Below, piece by piece: positions 1 to 5,114 of a stretch of DNA of 5,114 nucleotides. The notes under the pieces are model-generated. The model did not search any database and had not been told where the DNA came from. It worked only from the letters and a program-made list of their open reading frames with translations. The position numbers were made by a program, and so were the translations under genes. How positions within the stretch are numbered: position 1 is the stretch's first letter; each line of letters starts with the position of its first letter. Source of the DNA: Planctomycetota bacterium (GTDB lineage Bacteria; Planctomycetota; UBA11346); assembly GCA_024641365.1 (NCBI GenBank), contig JAHEDF010000326.1, positions 1-5,114 on the forward strand. Reading direction: 5' to 3'.

Positions 1-43
1 CGATTTTAGCACTGCTGGTCGCAACGTATGTAATTTCGCTCAC
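1..43 (-). CDS. Possible start of a further gene, cut by the left edge
   Basis: An open frame begins with GTG at 43-41 and stays open to the window edge, reading VSEITYVATSSAKI (first residue would be Met). It starts 4 nt after the fcl stop codon on the same strand, which would suit a third gene of the gmd-fcl operon. The support is thin: there are only 14 codons, and the nearest purine-rich stretch (AAAGG, 49-45) lies too close to this GTG to be a normal ribosome binding site, so the true start may lie further in or the frame may be spurious. No family can be recognised from so few residues. Confidence 0.25.
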   Translation of the reverse strand, partial: MSEITYVATSSAKI

Positions 44-47
44 GCCT

Positions 48-995
48 TTAATTTTTGTGATGCTGAAACCACTGGTACGTCGCAGTCACACCGTCCTGTA
101 ATGAGATGCGCGGTTTCCATCCTAATTTAAATAAACGCGACACGTCCTGGAGTTTTCTAGGAGTTCCATCTGGTTTACCATCATCCCAAATAATTTCCCC
201 AGTATGTCCGATCGTTTGCTGTACCATTTGCGCTAACTCGGCAATGCTGATGTCTTCACCGTAGCCAATGTTGACGAGGTCCCCGGGAAAGGTTCCAGCA
301 TCACATTTTTCAAGAAGAAAAAGACAGGCATCTGCTAAATCGTCAACGTGCAGGAATTCGCGTTTGGGGTTTCCAGTGCCCCACAATTTCACTGGTTTAT
401 TGCCGGCTATTTTTGCTTCATGGAATTTGCGAATCATAGCTGGCAATACGTGTGATGATTGGAGATCAAAATTATCGCCAGGTCCATAAAGATTAGTTGG
501 CATACCGCTAATAAAGTTGGTGCCGTATTGGCGATTACAATTTTCTATCAATTTGACGCCAGCGATTTTTGCGATGGCGTAGGGTTCGTTGGTTGGCTCT
601 AAAGCGCCCGTTAATAAACAATCTTCAGGCATTGGCTGGGGTGCAAATTTTGGATAAATGCAGCTTGATCCCAAGAACAGTAATTTATTGGTGCCATATC
701 GTCGAGCGGCATCAATGACATTGACGGCCATCAATAAATTTTGCTGTAGGAAGTCATAGCGCCACGTATTGTTAGCGACGATGCCACCGACCTTTGCCGC
801 TGCGAAAATCACAGCGGCTGGTTTTTCTTGACTAAATAATGCTTCGACGGCTGATTGCTGGCATAAATCTACCTCACTATGTGTACGTAGAATGAGATTG
901 GTGAAGCCGCGTGCTTGCAAGGCGCGAACGATAGCTGATCCGACCAAACCACGGTGACCAGCAATATATATTTTTGCATGTGCGTTGAGCGACAC
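48..995 (-). CDS. fcl: GDP-L-fucose synthase (GDP-4-keto-6-deoxy-D-mannose 3,5-epimerase/4-reductase)
   Basis: This cytoplasmic, NADPH-dependent extended short-chain dehydrogenase carries out the last two steps to GDP-L-fucose, epimerising GDP-4-keto-6-deoxymannose at C3 and C5 and then reducing C4. The 315 residues are close to the usual length. The nucleotide-binding GxxGxxG is G13-HR-G16-LV-G19. All residues known to matter in the E. coli enzyme appear at a constant offset of three: S110, the epimerase pair C112 and H182, and the YxxxK pair Y139 and K143. Other family hallmarks are AAAKVGGI (66-72), SSCIYP (110-115), the NLYGPGDNFD segment (168-177) and REFLHVDDLADA (212-223). The start is GTG at 995-993; GAGGA lies 6 nt upstream and there is no in-frame ATG near the N-terminus. 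The gene begins 9 bp after the gmd stop, so the two are surely expressed together. The family assignment is firm; the use of the GDP-fucose (capsule, lipopolysaccharide or another glycan) cannot be told from this window. Confidence 0.96.
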   Translation of the reverse strand: MSLNAHAKIYIAGHRGLVGSAIVRALQARGFTNLILRTHSEVDLCQQSAVEALFSQEKPAAVIFAAAKVGGIVANNTWRYDFLQQNLLMAVNVIDAARRYGTNKLLFLGSSCIYPKFAPQPMPEDCLLTGALEPTNEPYAIAKIAGVKLIENCNRQYGTNFISGMPTNLYGPGDNFDLQSSHVLPAMIRKFHEAKIAGNKPVKLWGTGNPKREFLHVDDLADACLFLLEKCDAGTFPGDLVNIGYGEDISIAELAQMVQQTIGHTGEIIWDDGKPDGTPRKLQDVSRLFKLGWKPRISLQDGVTATYQWFQHHKN

Positions 996-1001
996 AGGGG
1001 A

Positions 1002-1006
1002 TCCTC
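1002..1006 (-). promoter_or_regulatory. fcl ribosome binding site overlapping the gmd stop codon
   Basis: GAGGA on the minus strand (TCCTC on plus) lies 6 nt before the fcl GTG. Its first two bases are the last two of the gmd TGA stop (1007-1005). A ribosome finishing gmd therefore ends on the fcl initiation site, a classical arrangement for translational coupling. It also decides the GTG start: the ATG at 1008-1006 is in another frame. Confidence 0.8.
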
Positions 1007-2117
1007 ATTCGTGGCGTGTGTGTACGCTGAAACCATGATCGCGCGCCAATGCATCGCGACGCGCTTCCTCTAAATCAGTTTCAATCATTTCTTTGGCAAG
1101 CTGTTCAACGGTAATGCGTGGCTTCCATTTTAATTTTTTGTGCGCCTTGGTTGGATCACCAAGTAATGTTTCTACTTCTGTTGGGCGGAAATAACGCGGA
1201 TCGACCGCGACTATAGTTTTTCCCGTTTTTGTATTAATGCCAACAGTCTGTGCACCTTTGCCGCGCCAGCGAAGAGTAATGCCTGCAGCAGAACAGGCTA
1301 ATTCAACAAACGCTTTGACGGAAATTTGTTTACCTGTGGCGATGACAAAATCTTCAGGATGCTTTTGTTGCAACATTAACCACTGCATTTCAATGTAATC
1401 TCGAGCGTGTCCCCAATCTCGTTTTGCATCCATGTTACCAAGATAGAGACAGTCTTCTAAGCCAAGCGCAATGCGTGCAATGCCACGGGTAATTTTCCGC
1501 GTGACAAAGGTCTCGCCACGACGCGGAGACTCATGATTAAAAAGAATGCCATTACAGGCATACATGCCGTAGGCTTCACGATAATTGACCGTGATCCAAT
1601 AGGCGTACAGCTTGGCGCAGGCATACGGTGACCGTGGATAAAACGGAGTTGTTTCGCGTTGCGGAATTTCCTGCACCATGCCGTACAATTCGCTGGTGGA
1701 TGCTTGATAAAAGCGTGTCTTTTTTGTAAGTCCAAGAATGCGAATAGCCTCAAGTAATCGCAGGGCACCGATACCATCGACATCGGCAGTATATTCTGGC
1801 TGAGCAAATGATACGGCGACGTGACTCATCGCGCCCAAATTATAAATTTCATCGGGTTGAACTTCTTGCACAATGCGAACTAAATTGCCGCTATCAGCCA
1901 GGTCCCCATAGTGAAGAATTAATCGGCGGCCGTGCTCATGTGGCCCTTGATAAAGATGATCAATACGGTCGGTATTAAATGACGATGCGCGCCGTTTAAT
2001 GCCGTGTACTTCATAGCCTTTCTCGAGCAAAAACTCAGCAAGGTACGAACCATCCTGTCCAGTAATGCCGGTTATCAGTGCTTTTTTGCGCGGAATATTC
2101 TTTTTACGTTTTGCCAT
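1005..2117 (-). CDS. gmd: GDP-mannose 4,6-dehydratase
   Basis: This enzyme makes GDP-4-keto-6-deoxy-D-mannose from GDP-D-mannose, the first committed step toward GDP-L-fucose (and GDP-rhamnose or GDP-perosamine in other pathways). It is a cytoplasmic extended SDR enzyme using tightly bound NADP(H). The 370 residues match the family. The Rossmann motif is G17-IT-G20-QD-G23, followed by [16 protein letters not shown] (39-54), typical of bacterial Gmd. The catalytic residues are T141 and E143 (in STSELYG), Y165 and K169 (YACAK), at a constant offset of nine from E. coli because of a Lys/Arg-rich N-terminal extension ([12 protein letters not shown]). [16 protein letters not shown] (194-209) and [21 protein letters not shown] (305-325) are near-invariant family segments. 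The ATG has AGGA 6 nt upstream. fcl follows directly, which makes GDP-fucose the likely end product. The gene is intact and nothing looks displaced or damaged. Confidence 0.97.
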   Translation of the reverse strand: MAKRKKNIPRKKALITGITGQDGSYLAEFLLEKGYEVHGIKRRASSFNTDRIDHLYQGPHEHGRRLILHYGDLADSGNLVRIVQEVQPDEIYNLGAMSHVAVSFAQPEYTADVDGIGALRLLEAIRILGLTKKTRFYQASTSELYGMVQEIPQRETTPFYPRSPYACAKLYAYWITVNYREAYGMYACNGILFNHESPRRGETFVTRKITRGIARIALGLEDCLYLGNMDAKRDWGHARDYIEMQWLMLQQKHPEDFVIATGKQISVKAFVELACSAAGITLRWRGKGAQTVGINTKTGKTIVAVDPRYFRPTEVETLLGDPTKAHKKLKWKPRITVEQLAKEMIETDLEEARRDALARDHGFSVHTRHE

Positions 2118-2123
2118 GTGACA

Positions 2124-2127
2124 TCCT
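2124..2127 (-). promoter_or_regulatory. gmd ribosome binding site
   Basis: AGGA on the minus strand (within CAGGATG) lies 6 nt before the gmd ATG, a normal spacing. It supports the upstream Met as the true start despite the unusual basic extension relative to E. coli Gmd. Confidence 0.6.
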
Positions 2128-2137
2128 GTAGACGTTG

Positions 2138-2166
2138 TACCTAAGCGATTGGCGATCTACGGTCAA
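2138..2166 (-). promoter_or_regulatory. Weak sigma-70-type promoter candidate for gmd-fcl
   Basis: Minus-strand TTGACC (2166-2161) matches five of six bases of a -35 box. A 17-nt spacer separates it from TAGGTA (2143-2138), which matches a -10 box poorly. The position is right: after the groEL-2 terminator and just upstream of gmd, where a promoter is needed if the terminator works. The -10 is too weak for a firm call, and TACAAC slightly downstream is an alternative at a longer spacing. Confidence 0.3.
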
Positions 2167-2185
2167 TTCACCATTCTTGAATAAG

Positions 2186-2218
2186 AAAAAACGCCCGGCG
2201 GTAAGCCGGGCGTTTTTT
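2186..2218 (-). terminator. Rho-independent terminator after groEL-2 (symmetrical, could act both ways)
   Basis: A perfect inverted repeat has arms 2186-2199 and 2205-2218 around a 5-nt loop. The GC-rich core is CGCCCGGC/GCCGGGCG, flanked by six A on one side and six T on the other, so the minus-strand transcript shows a strong stem followed directly by a U tract. It lies 27 nt beyond the groEL-2 stop, so it most likely ends the chaperonin transcript and isolates gmd-fcl. The structure would also work for plus-strand transcription. Confidence 0.93.
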
Positions 2219-2245
2219 GTTTTAGGACTTTTTGTTTTGTCCGAA

Positions 2246-3859
2246 TTAGCTTACCGCGCCAGCGATAGGCGCCTCTTCGTCTTTCAGATCGGTGATCATG
2301 GCTTCGACGGTCAGCATTAAACCAGCGATCGAGGCTGCGTTTTGCAGGGCGACGCGGGTTACTTTGGCTGGGTCGACGACGCCGGCTTTGACCAGGTCTT
2401 CGTAGTCGCCGGTGCGGGCGTTGTAGCCGTAGTTGGCGTTTTTGTTGCTGAGGATTTCAGCGACAATAACGGCACCGTTTTGTCCGGCGTTGGCGGCGAT
2501 TTGTTTCGCTGGGCCTTCGACAGCGCGCAGGATGATTTCTGCGCCTAAGCGTTGGTCGTGTGGTAAGTCTTTGGCCAAAGCTTCGATTACTTTTTTGGTG
2601 CGCAGTAAAGCGACGCCGCCACCGGCGACGATGCCTTCTTCAACGGCTGCACGGGTGGCGTGCAGCGCGTCTTCGATGCGTGCTTTCTTTTCTTTCATTT
2701 CAGGTTCGGTTGCTGCACCAACATTGATGACAGCGACGCCGCCTGATAATTTCGCCAAGCGTTCTTGTAATTTTTCACGATCGTAATCGCTGGTGGTGCC
2801 ATCGATTTGTTGTTTGATCTGATTAATGCGGGCAGTGATGTCCGCTTTCTTGCCAGCGCCTTCGATGATCGTGGTATTTTCTTTATCCACGGTCACGACT
2901 TTGGCACTGCCGAGGTCTGCTAATTCAACGTTTTCTAATTTTTCGCCGAGGTCTTCAGCGATGAATTTCGCGCCGGTGAGAATAGCGATATCTTTGAGCA
3001 TTTCTTTGCGTCGGTCGCCGAAGCCCGGAGCTTTGACGGCACAGACATTTAAAATGCCGCGTAATTTATTGACCACTAAAGCGGCCAATGCTTCGCCTTC
3101 AACTTCTTCAGCGATAACCAATAAACTCTTGCCGCCTTGCGCGACTTTTTCGAGCAATGGTAAGAATTCGCGCAAGTTGCTGATTTTCTTTTCGTAAATT
3201 AAGATCGCAGGTTTTTCCAAGTTCACTTCTTGGTTGTCAGTGCCCGCAGCAAAATATGGGCTGATGTAGCCTTTATCGAATTGCATACCTTCGACTAAGT
3301 CGAGTTTGGTTTCGGTGCTCTTGGCTTCTTCAACGGTGATGACGCCGTCTTTGCCAACTTTGTCCATTGCGTCGGCTAATAATTTACCGATTTCTTCGTC
3401 TGAGTTAGCACTGATGGTGCCGACTTGAGCAATTTCGCTCGAGCTCTTAATTTTTGTGGCGAGTTTTGCGACTTCTTTAACCGCTGCATCAACGGCTTTG
3501 TCGATGCCTTTTTTCACTTCGGTTGGGTTTGCGCCACTGGCGGTCACCTTTAAGCCTTCACGGAAGATGGCTTCGGTGAGGACGGTTGCGGTGGTGGTGC
3601 CGTCGCCAGCAACTTTTGATGATTTGTCGGCAACTTCTTTCACCATTTGTGCGCCCATATTTTCGAAAGCATCTTTAAATTCGATTTCTTTCGCAACGGT
3701 GACGCCGTCTTTGGTGACGTTTGGTGCGCCGAATGATTTTTCGATGATCACAACTTTACCAGTTGGGCCCATCGTCACTTTAACGGCATCATTGAGAGTT
3801 TGAATGCCTGTCAAAATTTTGCGGCGAGCATCTTCGCCGAACATGAGTTGTTTAGCCAT
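2246..3859 (-). CDS. groEL: Chaperonin GroEL, second copy, without GGM tail
   Basis: This is a 60-kDa chaperonin subunit of the cytoplasmic double-heptamer ring that folds proteins with ATP and the GroES lid. The 537 residues are collinear with E. coli GroEL at an offset of one up to about residue 420, where one residue is inserted. ATP and Mg residues are present: D51, G85-D86-G87-T88-T89-T90, D397, and the GGG of VAGGGVALL (412-419). The hydrophobic peptide- and GroES-binding residues of the apical domain are also kept: Y198, Y202, F203, L233, L236, L258, V262, V263. The protein stops at [13 protein letters not shown], with no Gly-Gly-Met tail, unlike the copy upstream. At the inter-ring contact it has K452 and N461 where E. 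coli has R452 and E461. AAGGA lies 8 nt before the ATG. It follows groES by 116 bp, the usual groES-groEL order. It should be an active ATPase; whether it is the housekeeping or a specialised copy is unknown. Confidence 0.97.
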   Translation of the reverse strand: MAKQLMFGEDARRKILTGIQTLNDAVKVTMGPTGKVVIIEKSFGAPNVTKDGVTVAKEIEFKDAFENMGAQMVKEVADKSSKVAGDGTTTATVLTEAIFREGLKVTASGANPTEVKKGIDKAVDAAVKEVAKLATKIKSSSEIAQVGTISANSDEEIGKLLADAMDKVGKDGVITVEEAKSTETKLDLVEGMQFDKGYISPYFAAGTDNQEVNLEKPAILIYEKKISNLREFLPLLEKVAQGGKSLLVIAEEVEGEALAALVVNKLRGILNVCAVKAPGFGDRRKEMLKDIAILTGAKFIAEDLGEKLENVELADLGSAKVVTVDKENTTIIEGAGKKADITARINQIKQQIDGTTSDYDREKLQERLAKLSGGVAVINVGAATEPEMKEKKARIEDALHATRAAVEEGIVAGGGVALLRTKKVIEALAKDLPHDQRLGAEIILRAVEGPAKQIAANAGQNGAVIVAEILSNKNANYGYNARTGDYEDLVKAGVVDPAKVTRVALQNAASIAGLMLTVEAMITDLKDEEAPIAGAVS

Positions 3860-3867
3860 TGTGTTAT

Positions 3868-3872
3868 TCCTT
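3868..3872 (-). promoter_or_regulatory. groEL-2 ribosome binding site
   Basis: AAGGA on the minus strand lies 8 nt before the groEL-2 ATG. The same motif at the same 8-nt distance precedes groES, consistent with matched translation of the pair. Confidence 0.75.
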
Positions 3873-3933
3873 GAATGTGTGTTTGTTTATTTGAGAGGGG
3901 AGAGATGCGTTTGTGAATTTCAGTTCTCTAAAA

Positions 3934-3951
3934 CTCGCAGCTCGCAGCTCG
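3934..3951. repeat. Short tandem repeat in the groES-groEL-2 gap
   Basis: On the plus strand CTCGCAG occurs twice head to tail (3934-3940 and 3941-3947), followed by a partial third copy, CTCG (3948-3951). It lies in the untranslated part of the chaperonin transcript, downstream of the stop-codon hairpin. Its function is unknown; it may be a dispersed intergenic repeat or simple slippage. Confidence 0.6.
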
Positions 3952-3965
3952 AATCTAGTAGCTAT

Positions 3966-3987
3966 AAGCTGGGCGTTAGCCCAGCTT
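3966..3987 (-). promoter_or_regulatory. Perfect stem-loop with the groES stop codon in its loop
   Basis: AAGCTGGGC (3966-3974) and GCCCAGCTT (3979-3987) form a perfect 9-bp stem around a 4-nt loop. In the transcript the loop reads UAAC, so the groES UAA stop sits in the loop and the last three sense codons form the 5' arm. There is no U tract, so it is unlikely to be an intrinsic terminator. It could protect the groES 3' end, mark a processing site, or lower groEL-2 expression relative to groES. The structure is visible; the role is inferred. Confidence 0.6.
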
Positions 3988-4293
3988 GGCCAGGATATCG
4001 CTTTCACGCAAAATGATGACTTCTAGGCCGTCGACGGTCAGTTCTGTGCCGCCGTATTTGCTGAATAAAATCACATCACCAACGGCGACGTCGGGTTTCG
4101 AGCGTGAGCCATCGTCGAGTAATTTGCCTGGGCCAACGGCCAAGATTTTACCTTCTTGAGGTTTTTCTTTGGCGTTTTCGGGTAAGAAGATGCCGCCCGC
4201 CGTTTTTGACTGCGCTTCGGTACGGGTAACGACAATACGATCATCAAGTGGTTTGATCGTGGTCTTTGATGCTGATTTGGCTGCACTTGCCAT
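3976..4293 (-). CDS. groES: Co-chaperonin GroES
   Basis: GroES is the 10-kDa heptameric lid that caps GroEL and closes the folding chamber. The protein has 105 residues against about 97 in E. coli; the excess is mainly an Ala/Ser/Lys-rich N-terminal extension (MASAAKSASK) before the conserved IKPLDDRIVV (13-22). The mobile loop is about residues 27-43, with the GroEL-contacting hydrophobic triplet I35-F36-L37 in GGIFLPENAKEKPQ. GKILAVGPGK (48-57), VAVGD (69-73), the KYGGTE segment (79-84) and the terminal ILRESDILAKLG are family hallmarks; the last reads like planctomycete GroES, from memory. AAGGA lies 8 nt before the ATG, and no other in-frame Met exists, so the extension is probably real. 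The gene sits between two groEL copies and may serve both. No CIRCE repeat is visible upstream. Confidence 0.96.
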   Translation of the reverse strand: MASAAKSASKTTIKPLDDRIVVTRTEAQSKTAGGIFLPENAKEKPQEGKILAVGPGKLLDDGSRSKPDVAVGDVILFSKYGGTELTVDGLEVIILRESDILAKLG

Positions 4294-4301
4294 GATAAGT
4301 T

Positions 4302-4306
4302 TCCTT
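4302..4306 (-). promoter_or_regulatory. groES ribosome binding site
   Basis: AAGGA, within AAGGAAA on the minus strand, lies 8 nt before the groES ATG. This supports initiation at that Met and hence the N-terminal extension relative to E. coli GroES. Confidence 0.75.
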
Positions 4307-4355
4307 AGATTTTAATGTTTTAAGTTGGTGTAAGAAAAGGACTGTGATTTAAACG

Positions 4356-4453
4356 AGGGGGCAGGTCCGAAGGACCGTTGCTGGGGGCCGAAGTCCCCAG
4401 TGGTTGATAGGGGGCAGGTCCGAAGGACCGTTGTCGGGGGGTGTCCCCCCGAC
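4356..4453. repeat. Pair of 45-nt hairpin units between groEL-1 and groES
   Basis: Two units are repeated at a 53-nt period with an 8-nt spacer. In transcript order each has a variable 20-nt hairpin, then an identical 25-nt element (4433-4409 and 4380-4356). The constant element starts CAACGG, contains GGTCC-TTC-GGACC (5-bp stem) and ends in a C tract. The first variable hairpin has a perfect 9-bp stem (4445-4453 with 4433-4441, three-base loop) and borrows one base from the constant element. The second (4381-4400) has a six-bp CTGGGG/CCCCAG stem, an A-C mismatch and a C(TTCG)G tetraloop when read on the minus strand. The tract is far richer in G and C than its surroundings. No U tract follows, so these are not ordinary terminators. 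Dispersed palindromic repeats or transcript-stabilising structures are possible. Confidence 0.85.
4433..4453 (-). promoter_or_regulatory. GC-only-core stem-loop just after the groEL-1 stop
   Basis: The arms GTCGGGGGG and CCCCCCGAC pair perfectly over 9 bp with a 3-nt loop, beginning 5 nt after the groEL-1 TGA. The very strong stem lacks a following U tract, so attenuation, 3'-end protection or RNase processing between groEL-1 and groES are more likely than intrinsic termination. This is an inference from structure and position. Confidence 0.6.
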
Positions 4454-4458
4454 TGAAA

Positions 4459-5114
4459 TCAAAAGCCGCCCATACCACCCATGCCGCCCATGCCGCCCAT
4501 GCCACCTTCATCATGATGGTGGTCGCCGCCGCCTGATTCCTTTTTCGGTTCTTTGATCTCAGCAATCATGGCTTCGGTGTTGAGCAATAAGGTCGCAACC
4601 GAGGTCGCATTGATTAATGCGCTCTTCGATACTTTGACCGGATCAATGACGCCGGTTTTGACCAGGTCGACATATTCACCAGTTTTCGCGTTGTAACCAA
4701 CATTGCCTTTTAATTTGAGCACGCTGTTGGCGATCACTTCACCTTCTTGGCCAGCATTTTCAGCAATGGTAATCGCTGGCAAGCGTAAGGCTGCTTTAAT
4801 AATGTCAGCGCCGTGTGCTTGATCGCCTTCCAGGTTGAGCTTGGTGATCGCTTCAATGGCGCGCAGATATGCGGTACCGCCACCAGCAACGATGCCTTCT
4901 TCAACGGCTGCGCGGGTTGCGTGCAGCGCGTCGTCGACGCGATCTTTGCGTTCTTTCATTTCAGCTTCGGTGGCAGCGCCAACATTAATAACCGCAACAC
5001 CGCCAGCTATTTTCGCTAAGCGTTCTTGTAATTTTTCGCGATCGTAATCGCTCTTGGTATTGTCAATTTCTTTGCGAATTTCTTTAATGCGACCTTGCAC
5101 CTCATTACGTTTGC
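4459..5114 (-). CDS. groEL: Chaperonin GroEL, first copy, C-terminal part (5' end beyond the window)
   Basis: The visible 217 residues match the C-terminal 40 percent of GroEL, starting around E. coli residue 338 and reading [16 protein letters not shown] at the edge. The frame is open to the right edge, so the GTG at 5100-5098 is an internal Val codon, not a start. [33 protein letters not shown] (with the catalytic Asp equivalent to E. coli D398) and VAGGG are present, so this copy should hydrolyse ATP. The C-terminus runs [13 protein letters not shown] then [15 protein letters not shown], the flexible tail that projects into the folding chamber in classical GroEL. The inter-ring positions read Ile at 452 and Glu at 461, different from groEL-2. 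It is the upstream gene of the groEL-groES-groEL cluster, 165 bp before groES on the same strand. Because it is partial, its promoter and N-terminal domains cannot be judged. Confidence 0.96.
   Translation of the reverse strand, partial: KRNEVQGRIKEIRKEIDNTKSDYDREKLQERLAKIAGGVAVINVGAATEAEMKERKDRVDDALHATRAAVEEGIVAGGGTAYLRAIEAITKLNLEGDQAHGADIIKAALRLPAITIAENAGQEGEVIANSVLKLKGNVGYNAKTGEYVDLVKTGVIDPVKVSKSALINATSVATLLLNTEAMIAEIKEPKKESGGGDHHHDEGGMGGMGGMGGMGGF
4462..4506 (-). repeat. Nine-base tandem repeat encoding the GGM tail of GroEL-1
   Basis: Four Gly-Gly-Met repeats and a final Gly-Gly-Phe are coded by near-identical 9-base units (on the plus strand, CAT followed by variants of GCCGCC, GCCACC or ACCACC). 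Such repeats expand and contract easily by slippage, which explains tail-length differences between GroEL orthologues. The tail follows an Asp-His-His-His-Asp-Glu patch. Confidence 0.85.

Noticed and set aside
2225..2242. Second small inverted repeat GGAC...GTCC between the terminator and groEL-2.
   Set aside because: The stem is only 4 bp with a 10-nt loop, not distinguishable from chance beside the strong terminator.
2342..3803. Several plus-strand open frames antisense to groEL-2.
   Set aside because: They are mirror frames of a strongly biased coding gene, with no ribosome binding sites or recognisable domains.
3893..3924. Heat-shock sigma-32-like promoter upstream of groEL-2 (ACTGAAA, 17 nt, CCCCTCTC on the minus strand).
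   Set aside because: The -35 half matches five of seven bases but only the CCCC of the -10 half fits, and the spacer is long; in a probable PVC-group organism sigma-32 rules may not apply.
4307..4340. Promoter for groES with TAAAAT as -10 box on the minus strand.
   Set aside because: The best -35 candidates (CTTACA or TTCTTA) match poorly or are badly spaced, and transcription would start within the ribosome binding site.
4294..4458. CIRCE operator (TTAGCACTC, 9 nt, GAGTGCTAA) expected before groES in HrcA-controlled operons.
   Set aside because: No such inverted repeat is present here or in the groES-groEL-2 gap; the operator may lie before groEL-1, outside the window.
4320..4565. Open frame of 81 codons across the repeat tract and the end of groEL-1.
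   Set aside because: It overlaps the GGM-coding repeat in another frame and runs through hairpin repeats; the composition is low-complexity and there is no family resemblance.
5098..5100. GTG as the start of a short groEL-1 gene.
   Set aside because: It aligns with an internal Val in the middle of GroEL, and the frame stays open with GroEL-like residues to the window edge.

Overview
The window looks like a chromosomal segment of a moderate-GC bacterium. All recognisable genes lie on the minus strand, so the biological order runs from right to left: groEL-1 (3' part only), groES, groEL-2, terminator, gmd, fcl, and perhaps the first codons of another gene at the left edge. The chaperonins resemble, from memory, those of Planctomycetota or the wider PVC group. 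The cues are the GroES ending ILRESDILAK, the GroEL start MAKQLMF..ARRK, and two groEL copies beside one groES. This placement is an inference from protein style, not a database result.

Right half (about 2246-5114): a chaperonin cluster with groES between two different groEL genes. The upstream copy (groEL-1) enters from beyond the right edge and carries a classical Gly-Gly-Met tail preceded by a His/Asp patch. The downstream copy (groEL-2) is complete, keeps the ATPase and substrate-binding residues, and has no GGM tail. The 165-bp gap between groEL-1 and groES holds two 45-nt units. Each unit is a different 20-nt hairpin followed by an identical 25-nt element that contains its own small hairpin. 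The 116-bp gap between groES and groEL-2 holds a perfect 9-bp stem-loop with the groES stop codon in its loop, plus a short 7-bp tandem repeat. No CIRCE element is visible in either gap. A strong terminator follows groEL-2, so the chaperonin transcript probably ends there.

Left half (1-2117): gmd and fcl, the two enzymes that convert GDP-D-mannose to GDP-L-fucose. They are 9 bp apart, and the fcl ribosome binding site overlaps the gmd stop codon, so they are almost certainly cotranscribed and translationally coupled. Their product would feed fucosylation of surface polysaccharide or glycan. A weak promoter candidate lies between the terminator and gmd.

No RNA genes, CRISPR arrays, insertion sequences or phage genes were seen. 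The most notable signals are the groEL-groES-groEL layout with divergent tails and divergent inter-ring residues, the paired 45-nt hairpin units, and the stop-codon hairpin.
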